DNA from: Faecalispora jeddahensis
GTDB taxonomy: Bacteria; Bacillota; Clostridia; Oscillospirales; Acutalibacteraceae
Direction: 5' to 3'
NCBI RefSeq assembly: GCF_000577335.1
Contig: NZ_CBYL010000026.1
Span: 1-55,668 of the forward strand
Length of the DNA stretch: 55,668 nt
In this document: positions 16,684 through 27,162 of the stretch, piece after piece
How positions within the stretch are numbered: position 1 is the first letter of the stretch
Layout: each line of letters opens with the position of its first letter
The notes under the pieces: model-generated
Told to the model about the DNA's origin: nothing
Database searches by the model: none
What the model saw: only the letters and a program-made list of their open reading frames with translations
Translations under genes and position numbers: made by a program

Positions 16684-16693
16684 GGAGGGCAAA

Positions 16694-17206
16694 ATGATCA
16701 TTCGTCAAGAACAAAAAAGTGATTCTGAAAAAGTGTATCAGGTGGTTCAGAAAGCGTTTGAGAAAGCGGAACGTTGCGACGGCAACGAGCAGGACTTGGT
16801 TGCTGCGCTGCGAAAAAGCGAGGCATATGTGCCGGAGCTCTCTTTGGTCGCCGAAGAAAACGGTGAGGTTGTTGCGCATATTCTATTTACCAAAATCCGC
16901 ATAGGCGATCAAACGGAACTGGCTTTGGCGCCGCTTTCCGTTTTGCCGGAATATCAGCACCAGGGGATCGGAACAGCACTCATGGCTCGTGGGCATCAAA
17001 TTGCCGCTCAGATGGGCTACAGATTTTCGGTGGTTCTGGGCAGTGAAGAATATTACCCAAAGGCAGGATATGTACCGGCAGAACAATATGGCATACAAGC
17101 GCCGTTTGATGTTCCAAGTAAAAATTATATGGCGCTTGACCTGCAAGGCAAGCCGCGTAAACTGAACGGCACCGTGGCGTATGCCAGGGAATTTTTTGAG
17201 GTATAG
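16694..17206 (+). CDS. GNAT family N-acetyltransferase (YhbS-like)
   Basis: A 170-residue acetyltransferase of the COG3153/YhbS type. The acetyl-CoA binding motif A is VLPEYQHQGIGTALM (about residues 78-92), preceded by LALAPLSV, and the family ending FSVVLGSEEYYPKAGY is present. Substrate unknown. TAAGGAGGG overlaps the end of the previous gene and sets the ATG at 16694. It sits among accessory genes and may share a transcript with the DUF4274 gene. Confidence 0.88.
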   Translation: MIIRQEQKSDSEKVYQVVQKAFEKAERCDGNEQDLVAALRKSEAYVPELSLVAEENGEVVAHILFTKIRIGDQTELALAPLSVLPEYQHQGIGTALMARGHQIAAQMGYRFSVVLGSEEYYPKAGYVPAEQYGIQAPFDVPSKNYMALDLQGKPRKLNGTVAYAREFFEV

Positions 17207-17294
17207 CGAGAAAATAGTGAGCGAATTGACTCAAAGCACAAAGAGTTGACAGTAGGTAGAGAGACTCCAAAATATGATCAAAGGGGGAATCATC

Positions 17295-17987
17295 TTGAAA
17301 ACGATCGGACTGATTGGCGGGATGAGCTGGGAAAGCACGGTTACTTATTATCAGGTCATCAATGAAATCGTAAACCAAGAGTTGGGCGGACTGCATTCCG
17401 CAAAAATCCTGCTGTACAGTGTGGATTTTGCAGAAATCGAAAAGTGCCAGGCGGACGGTGATTGGGATAAAAGCGCGGATATTCTCTCCTCAGCGGCCCG
17501 GAACCTGGAAAAAGCCGGAGCGGATTTTATTGTGATCTGCACCAATACCATGCACAAGGTAGCGCCCCAGATTCAAAGCAAAATCGGCATCCCGATCCTA
17601 CATATCGCCGAAGCGACAGCGGATGAATTAAAGCGCTGCAACATTACAACGGTCGCATTGCTTGGAACCAAATATACCATGACACAGGATTTTTATAAGG
17701 AAAAGCTGACGCGTGCGGGAATTACTGTTCTGATCCCGGATGAACAGGAAATTGAAACGGTAAACAATATCATTTATAAGGAATTATGTTTGGGGATCAT
17801 TTCGGAAATTTCAAAGGAAAAGTATCGGGATATCATCAAAGCGCTTTCCAGGCGCGGCGCTGAGGGAGTCATTCTCGGCTGTACGGAAATCGGGATGCTG
17901 ATTCGGCAGCAGGATACCGACCTGCCTGTTTTTGATACGACCAGAATTCACGCGTCAAAAGCCGCCATGCTGTCTATCGAAAGATAA
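17295..17987 (+). CDS. Aspartate/glutamate racemase family protein
   Basis: A 230-residue cofactor-independent racemase of the aspartate racemase (YgeA-like) group. The N-terminal GLIGGMSWESTVTYYQ is diagnostic. The two catalytic cysteines are expected in ICTNTMHK (about residue 80) and LGCTEIGML (about 195), and both are present. I chose the TTG at 17295 because AAAGGGGG lies about eight bases before it and homology begins there; an ATG 21 bases upstream has no ribosome site. It may interconvert D- and L-aspartate or glutamate. A hairpin follows. Confidence 0.88.
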   Translation: MKTIGLIGGMSWESTVTYYQVINEIVNQELGGLHSAKILLYSVDFAEIEKCQADGDWDKSADILSSAARNLEKAGADFIVICTNTMHKVAPQIQSKIGIPILHIAEATADELKRCNITTVALLGTKYTMTQDFYKEKLTRAGITVLIPDEQEIETVNNIIYKELCLGIISEISKEKYRDIIKALSRRGAEGVILGCTEIGMLIRQQDTDLPVFDTTRIHASKAAMLSIER

Positions 17988-18029
17988 TTTTTTCAATTTC
18001 TCAGCGGGGCTTATGGCCCTCTGCACAGA

Positions 18030-18064
18030 AAACGCCCGCCAACAGCACAAGGCCGTTGGCGGGC
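18030..18064. terminator. Bidirectional terminator between the two racemase genes
   Basis: GCCCGCCAAC pairs with GTTGGCGGGC. The T stretch is short on both strands (TTTGGG forward, GTTTTCTG reverse). It separates convergent genes. Confidence 0.75.
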
Positions 18065-18084
18065 TTTGGGAATGCAAAGAAAAA

Positions 18085-18873
18085 TCAGAATTCGGGCAGA
18101 GTAATGATAATTTCTTCCGACAGGCTCACCGGGCCGCCCATGCGGCAGCGGATAACCTTGCCGTTTTCGATGGCGGCGGCAGCTTCGATCACGCCGCCGG
18201 GCTGGTGCAGGCTGAAACGATGCTCGCCGTCCCCCTGCTGCAAAGCCAGAAACACCGCAACTGCCATAGAACCGCTGCCGCAGCTGCTCTCCCAGATCAG
18301 GGAATCTGTGTCGCACACATACACAACGGGCACCATGTTTTGTCCGTTCAGGAAAAGGATTCCGTAGGCGCTGGCGGGTGCGGCCGCCTGAACTGCCGCA
18401 AGCAGTTCCCGGACAAACGCCTCCCCTTTGGCTTCTCCGGGAACGATGGTATGTACAATTCCGTCAAAGCAAACGGCATTGTATTCCTGACCGTCAAACG
18501 GAATCTGAATCGTTCCAACGGGCAGCGGCATTTCCGTTTCGCACCGGCCGCCCTCCCGGTCAATCTGCACGGTGAGGGGCTGTTCGGCGCCGCTGACCTC
18601 TACAATTACGGTATCGGGGGTCCCAGGAAGCTGCGTGCTGAGCAAATACCCGAAGCTGCGGGTAGCGTTGCCGCAGAACTCGCCGCCCATCATCTGAATG
18701 CGGCCCTGTGCGCCCATGCGCGGCGGTACCTGAAAAGCCACCTGTTCTGCATGGTACTCTTCCATGGACAGCAGCTTTGCCGCAACGGGGGCATACTGCT
18801 CCGGCGGCACATCGCCCAGTACAAAAATAGTGATATTGCCCGCGGGATCGGCTACTCTGATCGAAAACTTCAC
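18085..18873 (-). CDS. DapF-fold, CntK-type racemase, probable histidine racemase
   Basis: A 262-residue cofactor-independent epimerase of the diaminopimelate epimerase fold, but not a canonical DapF. The two active-site cysteines are C67 in GGEFCGNATRS and C198 in SLIWESSCGSGS. True DapF has CGNGxR and ERGxGETxACGTGA, and both are altered here. The pattern instead follows CntK, the staphylopine-pathway histidine racemase, and the histidine racemase reported from Fusobacterium nucleatum: compare DPAGNITIFV at the N-terminus and SLHQPGGVIE near the C-terminus. The GTG start at 18873 has AAAGGAG seven bases upstream. It is downstream of the hut regulator gene and close to hutU-hutI, so conversion of D-histidine to L-histidine for catabolism is the likely job. 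Substrate is inferred. Confidence 0.82.
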   Translation of the reverse strand: MKFSIRVADPAGNITIFVLGDVPPEQYAPVAAKLLSMEEYHAEQVAFQVPPRMGAQGRIQMMGGEFCGNATRSFGYLLSTQLPGTPDTVIVEVSGAEQPLTVQIDREGGRCETEMPLPVGTIQIPFDGQEYNAVCFDGIVHTIVPGEAKGEAFVRELLAAVQAAAPASAYGILFLNGQNMVPVVYVCDTDSLIWESSCGSGSMAVAVFLALQQGDGEHRFSLHQPGGVIEAAAAIENGKVIRCRMGGPVSLSEEIIITLPEF

Positions 18874-18963
18874 TCGAAAGCTCCTTTCCTGCATACCGGC
18901 AGTTCTCCGGTATGATGTTCTGCCCTTACAGCAATTTCCTAAGAATCGTGCGGAATAAATTTC

Positions 18964-18994
18964 GTTCTCTCCCCGCCGAAGGCGGGGAGAGAAC
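18964..18994 (-). terminator. Strong hairpin after the regulator gene
   Basis: A perfect 14-bp stem with a three-base loop (GTTCTCTCCCCGCC and its complement). Only GAAATTT follows, so it may leak into the racemase gene or protect an RNA end. A second hairpin, CATACCGG with CCGGTATG, lies at about 18892-18914, just before the racemase ribosome site. Confidence 0.65.
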
Positions 18995-19057
18995 ACTCTA
19001 CTTTCCGACTCTGATTTGAATTTGCTATAGCATACCATGTGTGCGTCTTTTTTCCGT

Positions 19058-22000
19058 TTAAATTGTCGTGTCCGCCAGCTCCAGCGGCAGGTACAACTCA
19101 TAGGCCCCCGGCAGGTGCCCCATGTATTTTTCGGCGTTCGCACAGCACGCTTCAAAGCCCTCCGGAATCACGTCGGTGAACTCTTCGGGATAGTTTTTGA
19201 TCAGGATCGCCTTAATCCGCTCCAGAATGCCCAAAGACATGGGCGAAGCCAGCATCTGCGCATGTCGTTCTGCCTCTGCGAGCAGGGGCTTTGAGTCCTT
19301 AAAGTTCCCCTCGGCCGCGTACAGCAGCGCACAGTAGGATTTGGTGATGCCGCGCCCTACTAGGATGTTGGAGGCGTCGTACAGCTTATTCGAGGTAAAG
19401 AAACGGTCGGCCGCCTGCTCCTTCTTGCCCAACGCAAGCAGTGCGCGCGCCTGATTGGAATAGAATGTGGGATTTTTGGGGTATTTGCGGTCGCTGCAGA
19501 TTTCCAGCGCACGGTCGTAATATTCCAGCGAGCGCTCAAAATTCTGCTGCTTGCGCTCCACCTCGCCCAGATAATTGTAGCAGGCCGCAAGATTCAGCAC
19601 GTAGTTCTGGGCATCCAGCGATGCGGATTCAAACCGGTTGATGGCCTGATTCAGCTGCTCGCGGCTTTCGTCGTATCGGCCGCACATCAGCAGGTACAGC
19701 CCGTACAGCCGGCATTCGATCGCGTAATCGATCCCAAGGCGGTTCTCCTTCGCGATCTCCATGCTCTTCTGAATGTTTTCGCACATCAGCCCGGTATCCC
19801 CCACCTGAATTCCGTAGAAAGTGAGCTGGCGCAGGCAGGCAATATGCATCTGCGGGTGTTCCTCCAGGTATTCGGCATGGCTCAGGCTGCGGTGAATCGC
19901 GTCGAGCCCCTTTTTGTACTGTCCCTGCGAAATGCAGTATTTGCCGATCACAAGATACAGCCACGTTTCCATCTCGGCAAAATCCAGCGCGTTCGGCTGG
20001 TAGTTATACAGACGAACCAGCTCCGCCGTCAGCTCGTCAAAATACTTGGTCAGCTGCTTCGGCGCCTTTAGTGCCGAATCCTTTTGTAATTGCAGAATCG
20101 GATACAGCTCATAATTAAAGCGGGAATAATCCGAAAGGCTCAAAATCTTATACTGCAGCACCTTGGCGTCGTTGCCCGCCTGCGCGTAATGATAGATCAC
20201 CCGCTGATACCAGCTGTTGTTATGAACCAGTTCGGCCGCCTGCTCGTAATAATTGGCGACGCGGGCGTGCAGCAGCCTGCGCTTGGAGGGCGAAAGCTGC
20301 GAATGGACGAAATCCTGCATTTTCGCGTGGCGGAACTGGAAACGGATCTGCCCGTCCGACACTTTTTCGCGGATCAGACTGCGCTGCTTGAGATCATCCG
20401 TCAATTCTATGATCTCTAAGGTGTTGCGGTTGAAGATATATTCGACGATATCGAGCGTGATGGACTCGGGGCAGACCGAGATAGTGTCGAGCAGCTGCCG
20501 CGAATCGGTGGAAAGCTCCTCCAGCCGGGCCAGCAGGATATCCTGCGGATTCGACGGCATGTGTACGCCGGACGCACCCGCATCCTGTGTCAGGTAGCTC
20601 ATCAGCAGATCGAGAAAAAAGCCGTTGCCCTCCGAATCCTGGTAAATATGGCGGATGATCTGATCGTTCAGAGCATCCGGTCCCAGACGGTCGGCGAGAA
20701 TATCCTTGACCACCTGCTCGCTGAAAGGCTCCAGCAGAAGCTGTGTGGCGAACTTTTCGCGCAGCAGCGCATTGATCTGCTTTTGCAGCTGCGGGGTCTG
20801 TACATCCAGGCAGGTGCAGATGCACATAATATTAGGGTTGCGCTCGCGGATAATCAGCGAGAGCAGCTCGAGGCTGAGGTTATCCATAAACTGAATGTTA
20901 TCGAAAAACAGGATGATAGGCGTTTCCTCCCCCACGAGAGAAAACAGCTTGAGCACGCTGTTGCGGGTGGTGCGGTAATTGTAAGAGATCATGATGTCCT
21001 CCGGCACCTGCAGCGAAAGAGGCCGGTCGCCGAACAGCGGGAACAGCGTGTTGATGTGGTTCATGTAGTTTGCGGGAACCGTAATGTTATGGCTGCGAAT
21101 GTATTGATCGAGCTGCAGCATAATGGTGTTCCAGGGCTGGAGAATAAACTCCCGCTCCTCCTGAAAGCAAATGGTTTTCAGCACAATGCAGGAATCCTCA
21201 CCGATGCTGTCAAAAAAATGATTGATGAGGTATGTTTTTCCGACGCCGTTGTCACCCAGAACAAAAATGGCCGTGGGGGTTCCAAGCAAAAACGAGCGGT
21301 ACGATTTCATCAGATACTGCATCTCTTCCTTGCGGCCAATCACGTGCACCATCGGCTGCTCGGGCTCTTCGGTGCTCGACTGCGTCCACGCGCTGAGCAG
21401 CTCGCGGTGCAGCTGAGAAAGCTCGGCGCACGGCGCGATGCGCAGCTCGGCGTTGAGCAGCTTGCTGATGTTCTGATACACCTTGATCCCTTTATAATAG
21501 AGGCCGTTTCTCTGGTAGCATTCCATCATCAGCTGATAGACGCGCTCGTCCAGCGGATCTTTCTTGACATATTTGGCAAACAGCGACTCCGTCTCAGAAA
21601 CATCCTTGCCCGCGGCCTGAATCATGCTGTCGTACAGTTGGCGCAGATAATACTCCTTGAGCTCGGTACGCTCCATATCCAGCCAGTTTTCGAACACGTC
21701 CGCGTTTTTCAGGCTGAAGCCCTGCATCAGCTCGCCGTCGCACAGCGAGAAATCACGATTCTTCATGAAGTTGTCATAGTCGATATCGTAGCTGAGCTCG
21801 GGGTTCAGCGTAAGCAGGTGCTTTTTCGGCGAAACAATCAGTTCCAGATCAAACGTCTTTTTAATCGTATAAAGCGTATGGCGCAGATTCTTTTTGGCCA
21901 CCTGCGAATCGTCGGAATCCCACAGCAGATTCGCGGCCTGTTCCCTTGAAATCGTCTTTTTCAGGGCCAGGCAATACAGCAGCGCTTCTGCCTTTTTAAA

Positions 22001-22072
22001 CGGAAGCAAAACCTGCTGTCCGTCTAACAAAACTCTCGGGGTCTGCAAAAGTTGGAAAGAAATAGTCGGCAT
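19058..22072 (-). CDS. SARP/BTAD-type regulator with AAA ATPase and TPR domains
   Basis: A 1004-residue large activator. Residues 1-100 form an OmpR-like winged helix of the SARP type (PFKKAEALLYCLAL, then WDSDDSQVAKKNLRHTLYTIKK). Residues about 105-235 are the bacterial transcriptional activation (BTAD) domain. An ATPase follows, with Walker A LGDNGVGKTY (about 272-281) and Walker B IILFFDN (about 386-392). The C-terminal half is TPR-like (for example NYVLNLAACYNYLGEVERKQ). The ATG at 22072 was chosen because AGAGGG precedes it at a usable distance and homology starts there. It is divergent from hutU and upstream of the racemase. Direct-repeat sites of SARP geometry before hutU, hutH and hutD suggest it activates histidine catabolism. 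The inducer may be sensed by the ATPase-TPR part; this is inference. Confidence 0.9.
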   Translation of the reverse strand: MPTISFQLLQTPRVLLDGQQVLLPFKKAEALLYCLALKKTISREQAANLLWDSDDSQVAKKNLRHTLYTIKKTFDLELIVSPKKHLLTLNPELSYDIDYDNFMKNRDFSLCDGELMQGFSLKNADVFENWLDMERTELKEYYLRQLYDSMIQAAGKDVSETESLFAKYVKKDPLDERVYQLMMECYQRNGLYYKGIKVYQNISKLLNAELRIAPCAELSQLHRELLSAWTQSSTEEPEQPMVHVIGRKEEMQYLMKSYRSFLLGTPTAIFVLGDNGVGKTYLINHFFDSIGEDSCIVLKTICFQEEREFILQPWNTIMLQLDQYIRSHNITVPANYMNHINTLFPLFGDRPLSLQVPEDIMISYNYRTTRNSVLKLFSLVGEETPIILFFDNIQFMDNLSLELLSLIIRERNPNIMCICTCLDVQTPQLQKQINALLREKFATQLLLEPFSEQVVKDILADRLGPDALNDQIIRHIYQDSEGNGFFLDLLMSYLTQDAGASGVHMPSNPQDILLARLEELSTDSRQLLDTISVCPESITLDIVEYIFNRNTLEIIELTDDLKQRSLIREKVSDGQIRFQFRHAKMQDFVHSQLSPSKRRLLHARVANYYEQAAELVHNNSWYQRVIYHYAQAGNDAKVLQYKILSLSDYSRFNYELYPILQLQKDSALKAPKQLTKYFDELTAELVRLYNYQPNALDFAEMETWLYLVIGKYCISQGQYKKGLDAIHRSLSHAEYLEEHPQMHIACLRQLTFYGIQVGDTGLMCENIQKSMEIAKENRLGIDYAIECRLYGLYLLMCGRYDESREQLNQAINRFESASLDAQNYVLNLAACYNYLGEVERKQQNFERSLEYYDRALEICSDRKYPKNPTFYSNQARALLALGKKEQAADRFFTSNKLYDASNILVGRGITKSYCALLYAAEGNFKDSKPLLAEAERHAQMLASPMSLGILERIKAILIKNYPEEFTDVIPEGFEACCANAEKYMGHLPGAYELYLPLELADTTI

Positions 22073-22143
22073 AACGGAAACCCTCTTTCTCATATTCAAC
22101 AAAAAAACAGAACGAATCGGCTCAAATTTCTCCTCTGCATTTT

Positions 22144-22149
22144 ATTATA
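22144..22149 (-). promoter_or_regulatory. Possible -10 of the regulator gene
   Basis: A perfect TATAAT on the minus strand about 70 bp upstream of the regulator start. The sequence 17 bp before it (ATGCTT) is a poor -35, so the promoter may be weak. Confidence 0.35.
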
Positions 22150-22211
22150 CACGATCTTTCATGAAAAAGCATCTATGAATTCAAATTTTTTTAAGTCATC
22201 CCCGCTTATTA

Positions 22212-22243
22212 TAGACGTTATTTAGACAGCGCTGTGCTACTAT
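22212..22243 (+). promoter_or_regulatory. Candidate SARP-type operator-promoter of hutU-hutI
   Basis: TAGACGT (22212-22218) and TAGACAG (22223-22229) are direct repeats on an 11-bp period, followed after eight bases by TACTAT (22238-22243) as the -10. The first repeat is identical to that before hutH. No -35 is present at normal spacing. Confidence 0.7.
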
Positions 22244-22268
22244 GTATTTGCAAAGGAGGTTCTACCAC

Positions 22269-24290
<2,022 letters not shown>

Positions 24291-24309
24291 GAAAGCGGAG
24301 GAACCGATC

Positions 24310-25557
24310 ATGAGCAAAAAACTGATCTGCCATGCCGCAGAGCTGGTTACCTGCGCCGGGAAAGGGCCGAAGCACGGCAAAGACATGTCCGACATCGGAA
24401 TGATCAAGGATGGCGCGGTTCTGATCGACGGCGACAAGATCGTCGCTGTCGGCACGACCGAGCAGCTGAAACAGCAGTGCAGCGGAATCGACTGCGAGAT
24501 CATCGATGCGACGGGCAAAACGGTTATGCCAGGATTCGTGGATTCTCACACGCACTTTGTGTTCGGCGGTTACCGCGCGGATGAATTCTCCTGGCGCCTG
24601 AAGGGCGACAGCTACATGTCCATTATGGAACGCGGCGGCGGAATTAATGCGACTGTTTCAAAAACCCGCGCGGCATCGCTGGAAGAACTGGTGGAAGCGG
24701 GCCGCGACCGGCTCGACCGCATGCTGGAATTCGGCGTGACCACCGTGGAAGGAAAAAGCGGCTACGGGCTGGATAAGGAAACCGAATTAAAGCAGCTTCG
24801 CGCCATGAAAGAGTTGAACAGCACACACTGTGTGGACGTTGTCTCCACGTTTATGGGTCCGCACAGCGTTCTGCCGGAATACAAGGGCCGCGAGCGTGAT
24901 TTCATCGATTTTCTGCTCCATGAAGTCATGCCTGTGGTAAAGGAAGAAAACCTTGCTGAATTCGCGGATATTTTTACGGAGAAGAATGTATTTTCCGTTG
25001 AAGATTCCCGCCACTATATGACAGAGGCAAAGAAGATGGGCTTTAAGCTCAAGATTCATGCCGATGAAATTGTTCAGCTGGGCGGCGCTGAACTGGCAGC
25101 CGAAATGGGCGCTGTTTCCGCCGAGCATCTTCTGCAAAGCTCTGACAAGGGGATTGCAGACATGGCCAAGGCCGGCGTGATCTGCAACGTTCTGCCCTGC
25201 ACGGCGTTCTGCCTGAAGGAACCGTACGCGAAAGCCCGCAAAATGATCGATGAGGGCGCGGCGGTTGCCCTTGGCAGCGACCTGAACCCCGGCAGCTGCT
25301 TTACCAACTCCATTCCCCTGATGATTGCACTCGCCTGCATTTACATGGGTCTGTCGATCGAAGAGGCCATCACCGCTCTTACCATCAACGGTGCAGCAGC
25401 GGTAGACAGAGCCGACCGGATCGGCAGCATCGAGCCCGGCAAACAGGCGGATATCATTCTTCTGAAATACCCTTCGATTCATTTTCTGCCCTACCATACT
25501 GCTATTAACTTGGTCGAAACCGTCATCAAAAACGGTGAGATCGTTCACAAACGGTAA
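24310..25557 (+). CDS. hutI: Imidazolonepropionase
   Basis: A 415-residue metal-dependent amidohydrolase that opens 4-imidazolone-5-propionate to N-formimino-L-glutamate. The metal site HTH is in PGFVDSHTHFVFGG (about residues 77-90), the substrate loop GGGINATVSKTR follows, the second histidine is in KIHADEIVQLGG, and the catalytic aspartate is in ALGSDLNPGS. Length and order are typical. GCGGAGG precedes the ATG at 24310. Co-transcribed with hutU; its product is the substrate of FtcD and possibly of the ureohydrolase at 26006. Confidence 0.98.
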   Translation: MSKKLICHAAELVTCAGKGPKHGKDMSDIGMIKDGAVLIDGDKIVAVGTTEQLKQQCSGIDCEIIDATGKTVMPGFVDSHTHFVFGGYRADEFSWRLKGDSYMSIMERGGGINATVSKTRAASLEELVEAGRDRLDRMLEFGVTTVEGKSGYGLDKETELKQLRAMKELNSTHCVDVVSTFMGPHSVLPEYKGRERDFIDFLLHEVMPVVKEENLAEFADIFTEKNVFSVEDSRHYMTEAKKMGFKLKIHADEIVQLGGAELAAEMGAVSAEHLLQSSDKGIADMAKAGVICNVLPCTAFCLKEPYAKARKMIDEGAAVALGSDLNPGSCFTNSIPLMIALACIYMGLSIEEAITALTINGAAAVDRADRIGSIEPGKQADIILLKYPSIHFLPYHTAINLVETVIKNGEIVHKR

Positions 25558-25582
25558 ACCCTCTCCTTACTACAGAGAAAAA

Positions 25583-25635
25583 TTCGGCGGAGTGACATTC
25601 TGCCTGCCGCTCCGCCGAACGCTTCTCTCTTAACT
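25583..25635 (+). terminator. Terminator of hutU-hutI
   Basis: TTCGGCGGAG (25583-25592) pairs with CTCCGCCGAA (25610-25619), then a C/T-rich tail. The stem is strong and the T run imperfect. Confidence 0.65.
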
Positions 25636-25899
25636 TTGCTAATACGTTCTTGCACAACTAGGTGCTTGACTTCTGCCACGGAGCAACATTTTCCCGGGTT
25701 TTTTGGCGGCCGGAATACCTGCCAAAGAGCCGGAACAGTGTTGCTCCCTCCTCTTTTTCTGCGGCTTTGCACACATTCCGGACAGAAACTTCCAGGCAGA
25801 ATACATTGAACCCACACCTGAACAGATCAACCCATTTCTGCTTCCCTCTTCCACATGGCAGAAGGGAAGAAAATCAATCATTCAGGAACCAACTTTATT
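25636..25899. other. Noncoding region between convergent hutI and ureohydrolase genes
   Basis: No gene supported. GGAGCAACA (about 25680) and TGTTGCTCC (about 25739) form a nine-base inverted repeat with a long loop, of unknown meaning. Confidence 0.4.
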
Positions 25900-25942
25900 C
25901 AGAAACGAAAACAGGCAGCCCTGCTGGTCGGCGGGCTGCCTG
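25900..25942 (-). terminator. Terminator of the ureohydrolase gene
   Basis: On the minus strand CAGGCAGCC pairs with GGCTGCCTG, followed by TTTTCGTTT. Confidence 0.75.
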
Positions 25943-26005
25943 CTTTCGTTGAGTTATTTTATGGTAATGATAAAAAAGAGGTGTACGCAAAATCATTGGA
26001 TTAGA

Positions 26006-26959
26006 TCAAGAGTTCTGACGTTGTTCCTTGATCTGGGCCTCAATCTGACCCATGGTGTGCAGCATCATCAATGCGCCGAGACGTACTGTAATTCCGGAGG
26101 GGTCAAACGAAGGAGCGATTTCTACCAAATCTGCCGCGACGATACGGCCCATTTTTGCCACCCCGGAAATGATGTCGCACACCTGGTCAAACAGCAGGCC
26201 GCCGGGATACGGCGACGCCACGCCGGGCGCAATCGACATATCGAAACCATCAATGTCTACGGTAATATAATAATTTTTCGCCTTGGGAACTCTGGCCAGT
26301 ACGCCCTCTACCCCCATTTGGTCGGCTTCGCGCGAGGAAATGAGAACGCTGCCATATTTTTTGGCATCATCAAAATCTGTTTTCTTACTGCTGCCGATGC
26401 CGCGAAGGCCAATCTGAATCATGGGGCCGATGTGATCCATTTCAGACAAACGGCGCATGGGACTGCCGTTGCCGTAGCGGAGCGGACCGACATGGTCATT
26501 CCAGTCTAAATGCGCGTCGAACTGCACTACGCAGATTTCTTCCCCAAGCTCTTCAAGGGCGTTGCCCACCGGCGCGCTGATCGAATGGTCACCGCCGAGT
26601 ACAATCGGCACCGCGCCGCGTCTGAGAATCCCTCTGACACCGTCTGAAATTGCGTCGAAAGTGTGCTGCGGATCTGCCTGAAGAATATCCGCGTCGCCGC
26701 AATCCACAATCTTTAAAGGAGCAGCCAGCCGCTGGCAGTCATGTTCAAAATCGTAATAGCCGGTTTCACCGCGGCTATACTGGGTAGAAGCCTCTCGAAT
26801 ACGGCGAGGCCCAAGGCGCGCGCCGCTCATATACCCTACTGCAAAGTCAACAGGTGCACCTAAAACGGCAATATCGGCGTCCAGTTGCTCCAGATCGGTA
26901 CAGATGGGATATTTGCCAAACGAGCATATGCCGGTAATTGGAAGATTTAAGCGCTGCAT
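26006..26959 (-). CDS. Ureohydrolase (agmatinase / formimidoylglutamase family)
   Basis: A 317-residue manganese ureohydrolase. Metal ligands are visible in LGGDHSIS (about residues 121-128), FDAHLDWND (147-155) and VDIDGFD (234-240). These motifs do not separate agmatinase, guanidino-acid hydrolase and HutG formimidoylglutamase. The hut neighbourhood suggests HutG, but FtcD-FchA already cover that step, and the motif set looks closer to SpeB-like agmatinases. The ATG at 26959 follows GGAGGGA. It is divergent from an Lrp/AsnC regulator whose promoter abuts its own, so that regulator probably controls it. The subfamily needs a tree. Confidence 0.85.
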   Translation of the reverse strand: MQRLNLPITGICSFGKYPICTDLEQLDADIAVLGAPVDFAVGYMSGARLGPRRIREASTQYSRGETGYYDFEHDCQRLAAPLKIVDCGDADILQADPQHTFDAISDGVRGILRRGAVPIVLGGDHSISAPVGNALEELGEEICVVQFDAHLDWNDHVGPLRYGNGSPMRRLSEMDHIGPMIQIGLRGIGSSKKTDFDDAKKYGSVLISSREADQMGVEGVLARVPKAKNYYITVDIDGFDMSIAPGVASPYPGGLLFDQVCDIISGVAKMGRIVAADLVEIAPSFDPSGITVRLGALMMLHTMGQIEAQIKEQRQNS

Positions 26960-27035
26960 GAAAGTCCCTCCTGTCAAAACTGTATCAACAAATGATTTTT
27001 CACGGCCCTTTGCGGGCCTCTTTGAATGTGTATTT

Positions 27036-27088
27036 ATTATAGCATCCGGCCTGGGAATCTGTACAGCGAACTTGTTTTGTGGTATAAT
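27036..27088. promoter_or_regulatory. Divergent promoters sharing a palindromic -35
   Basis: The self-complementary TGTACA (27060-27065) lies 17 bp before TATAAT (27083-27088) for the lrp-like gene and 18 bp before TATAAT on the minus strand (27041-27036) for the ureohydrolase gene. Both -10 hexamers are perfect. Polymerases could not occupy both at once. Confidence 0.6.
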
Positions 27089-27162
27089 CCATTTGCTTAC
27101 TATTGTTCGGTAAAGTGCGTCTTATGCTTTACAAAATGTTTTTCGCGAGAAGGAGCCGTTCC

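Noticed and set aside
18085-18873. Diaminopimelate epimerase (dapF)
   Set aside because: The two active-site motifs differ from DapF and match CntK-type histidine racemases.
20561-21949. Long open frame antisense to the SARP-like regulator
   Set aside because: Shadow frame; the regulator on the minus strand has complete domains across this span.
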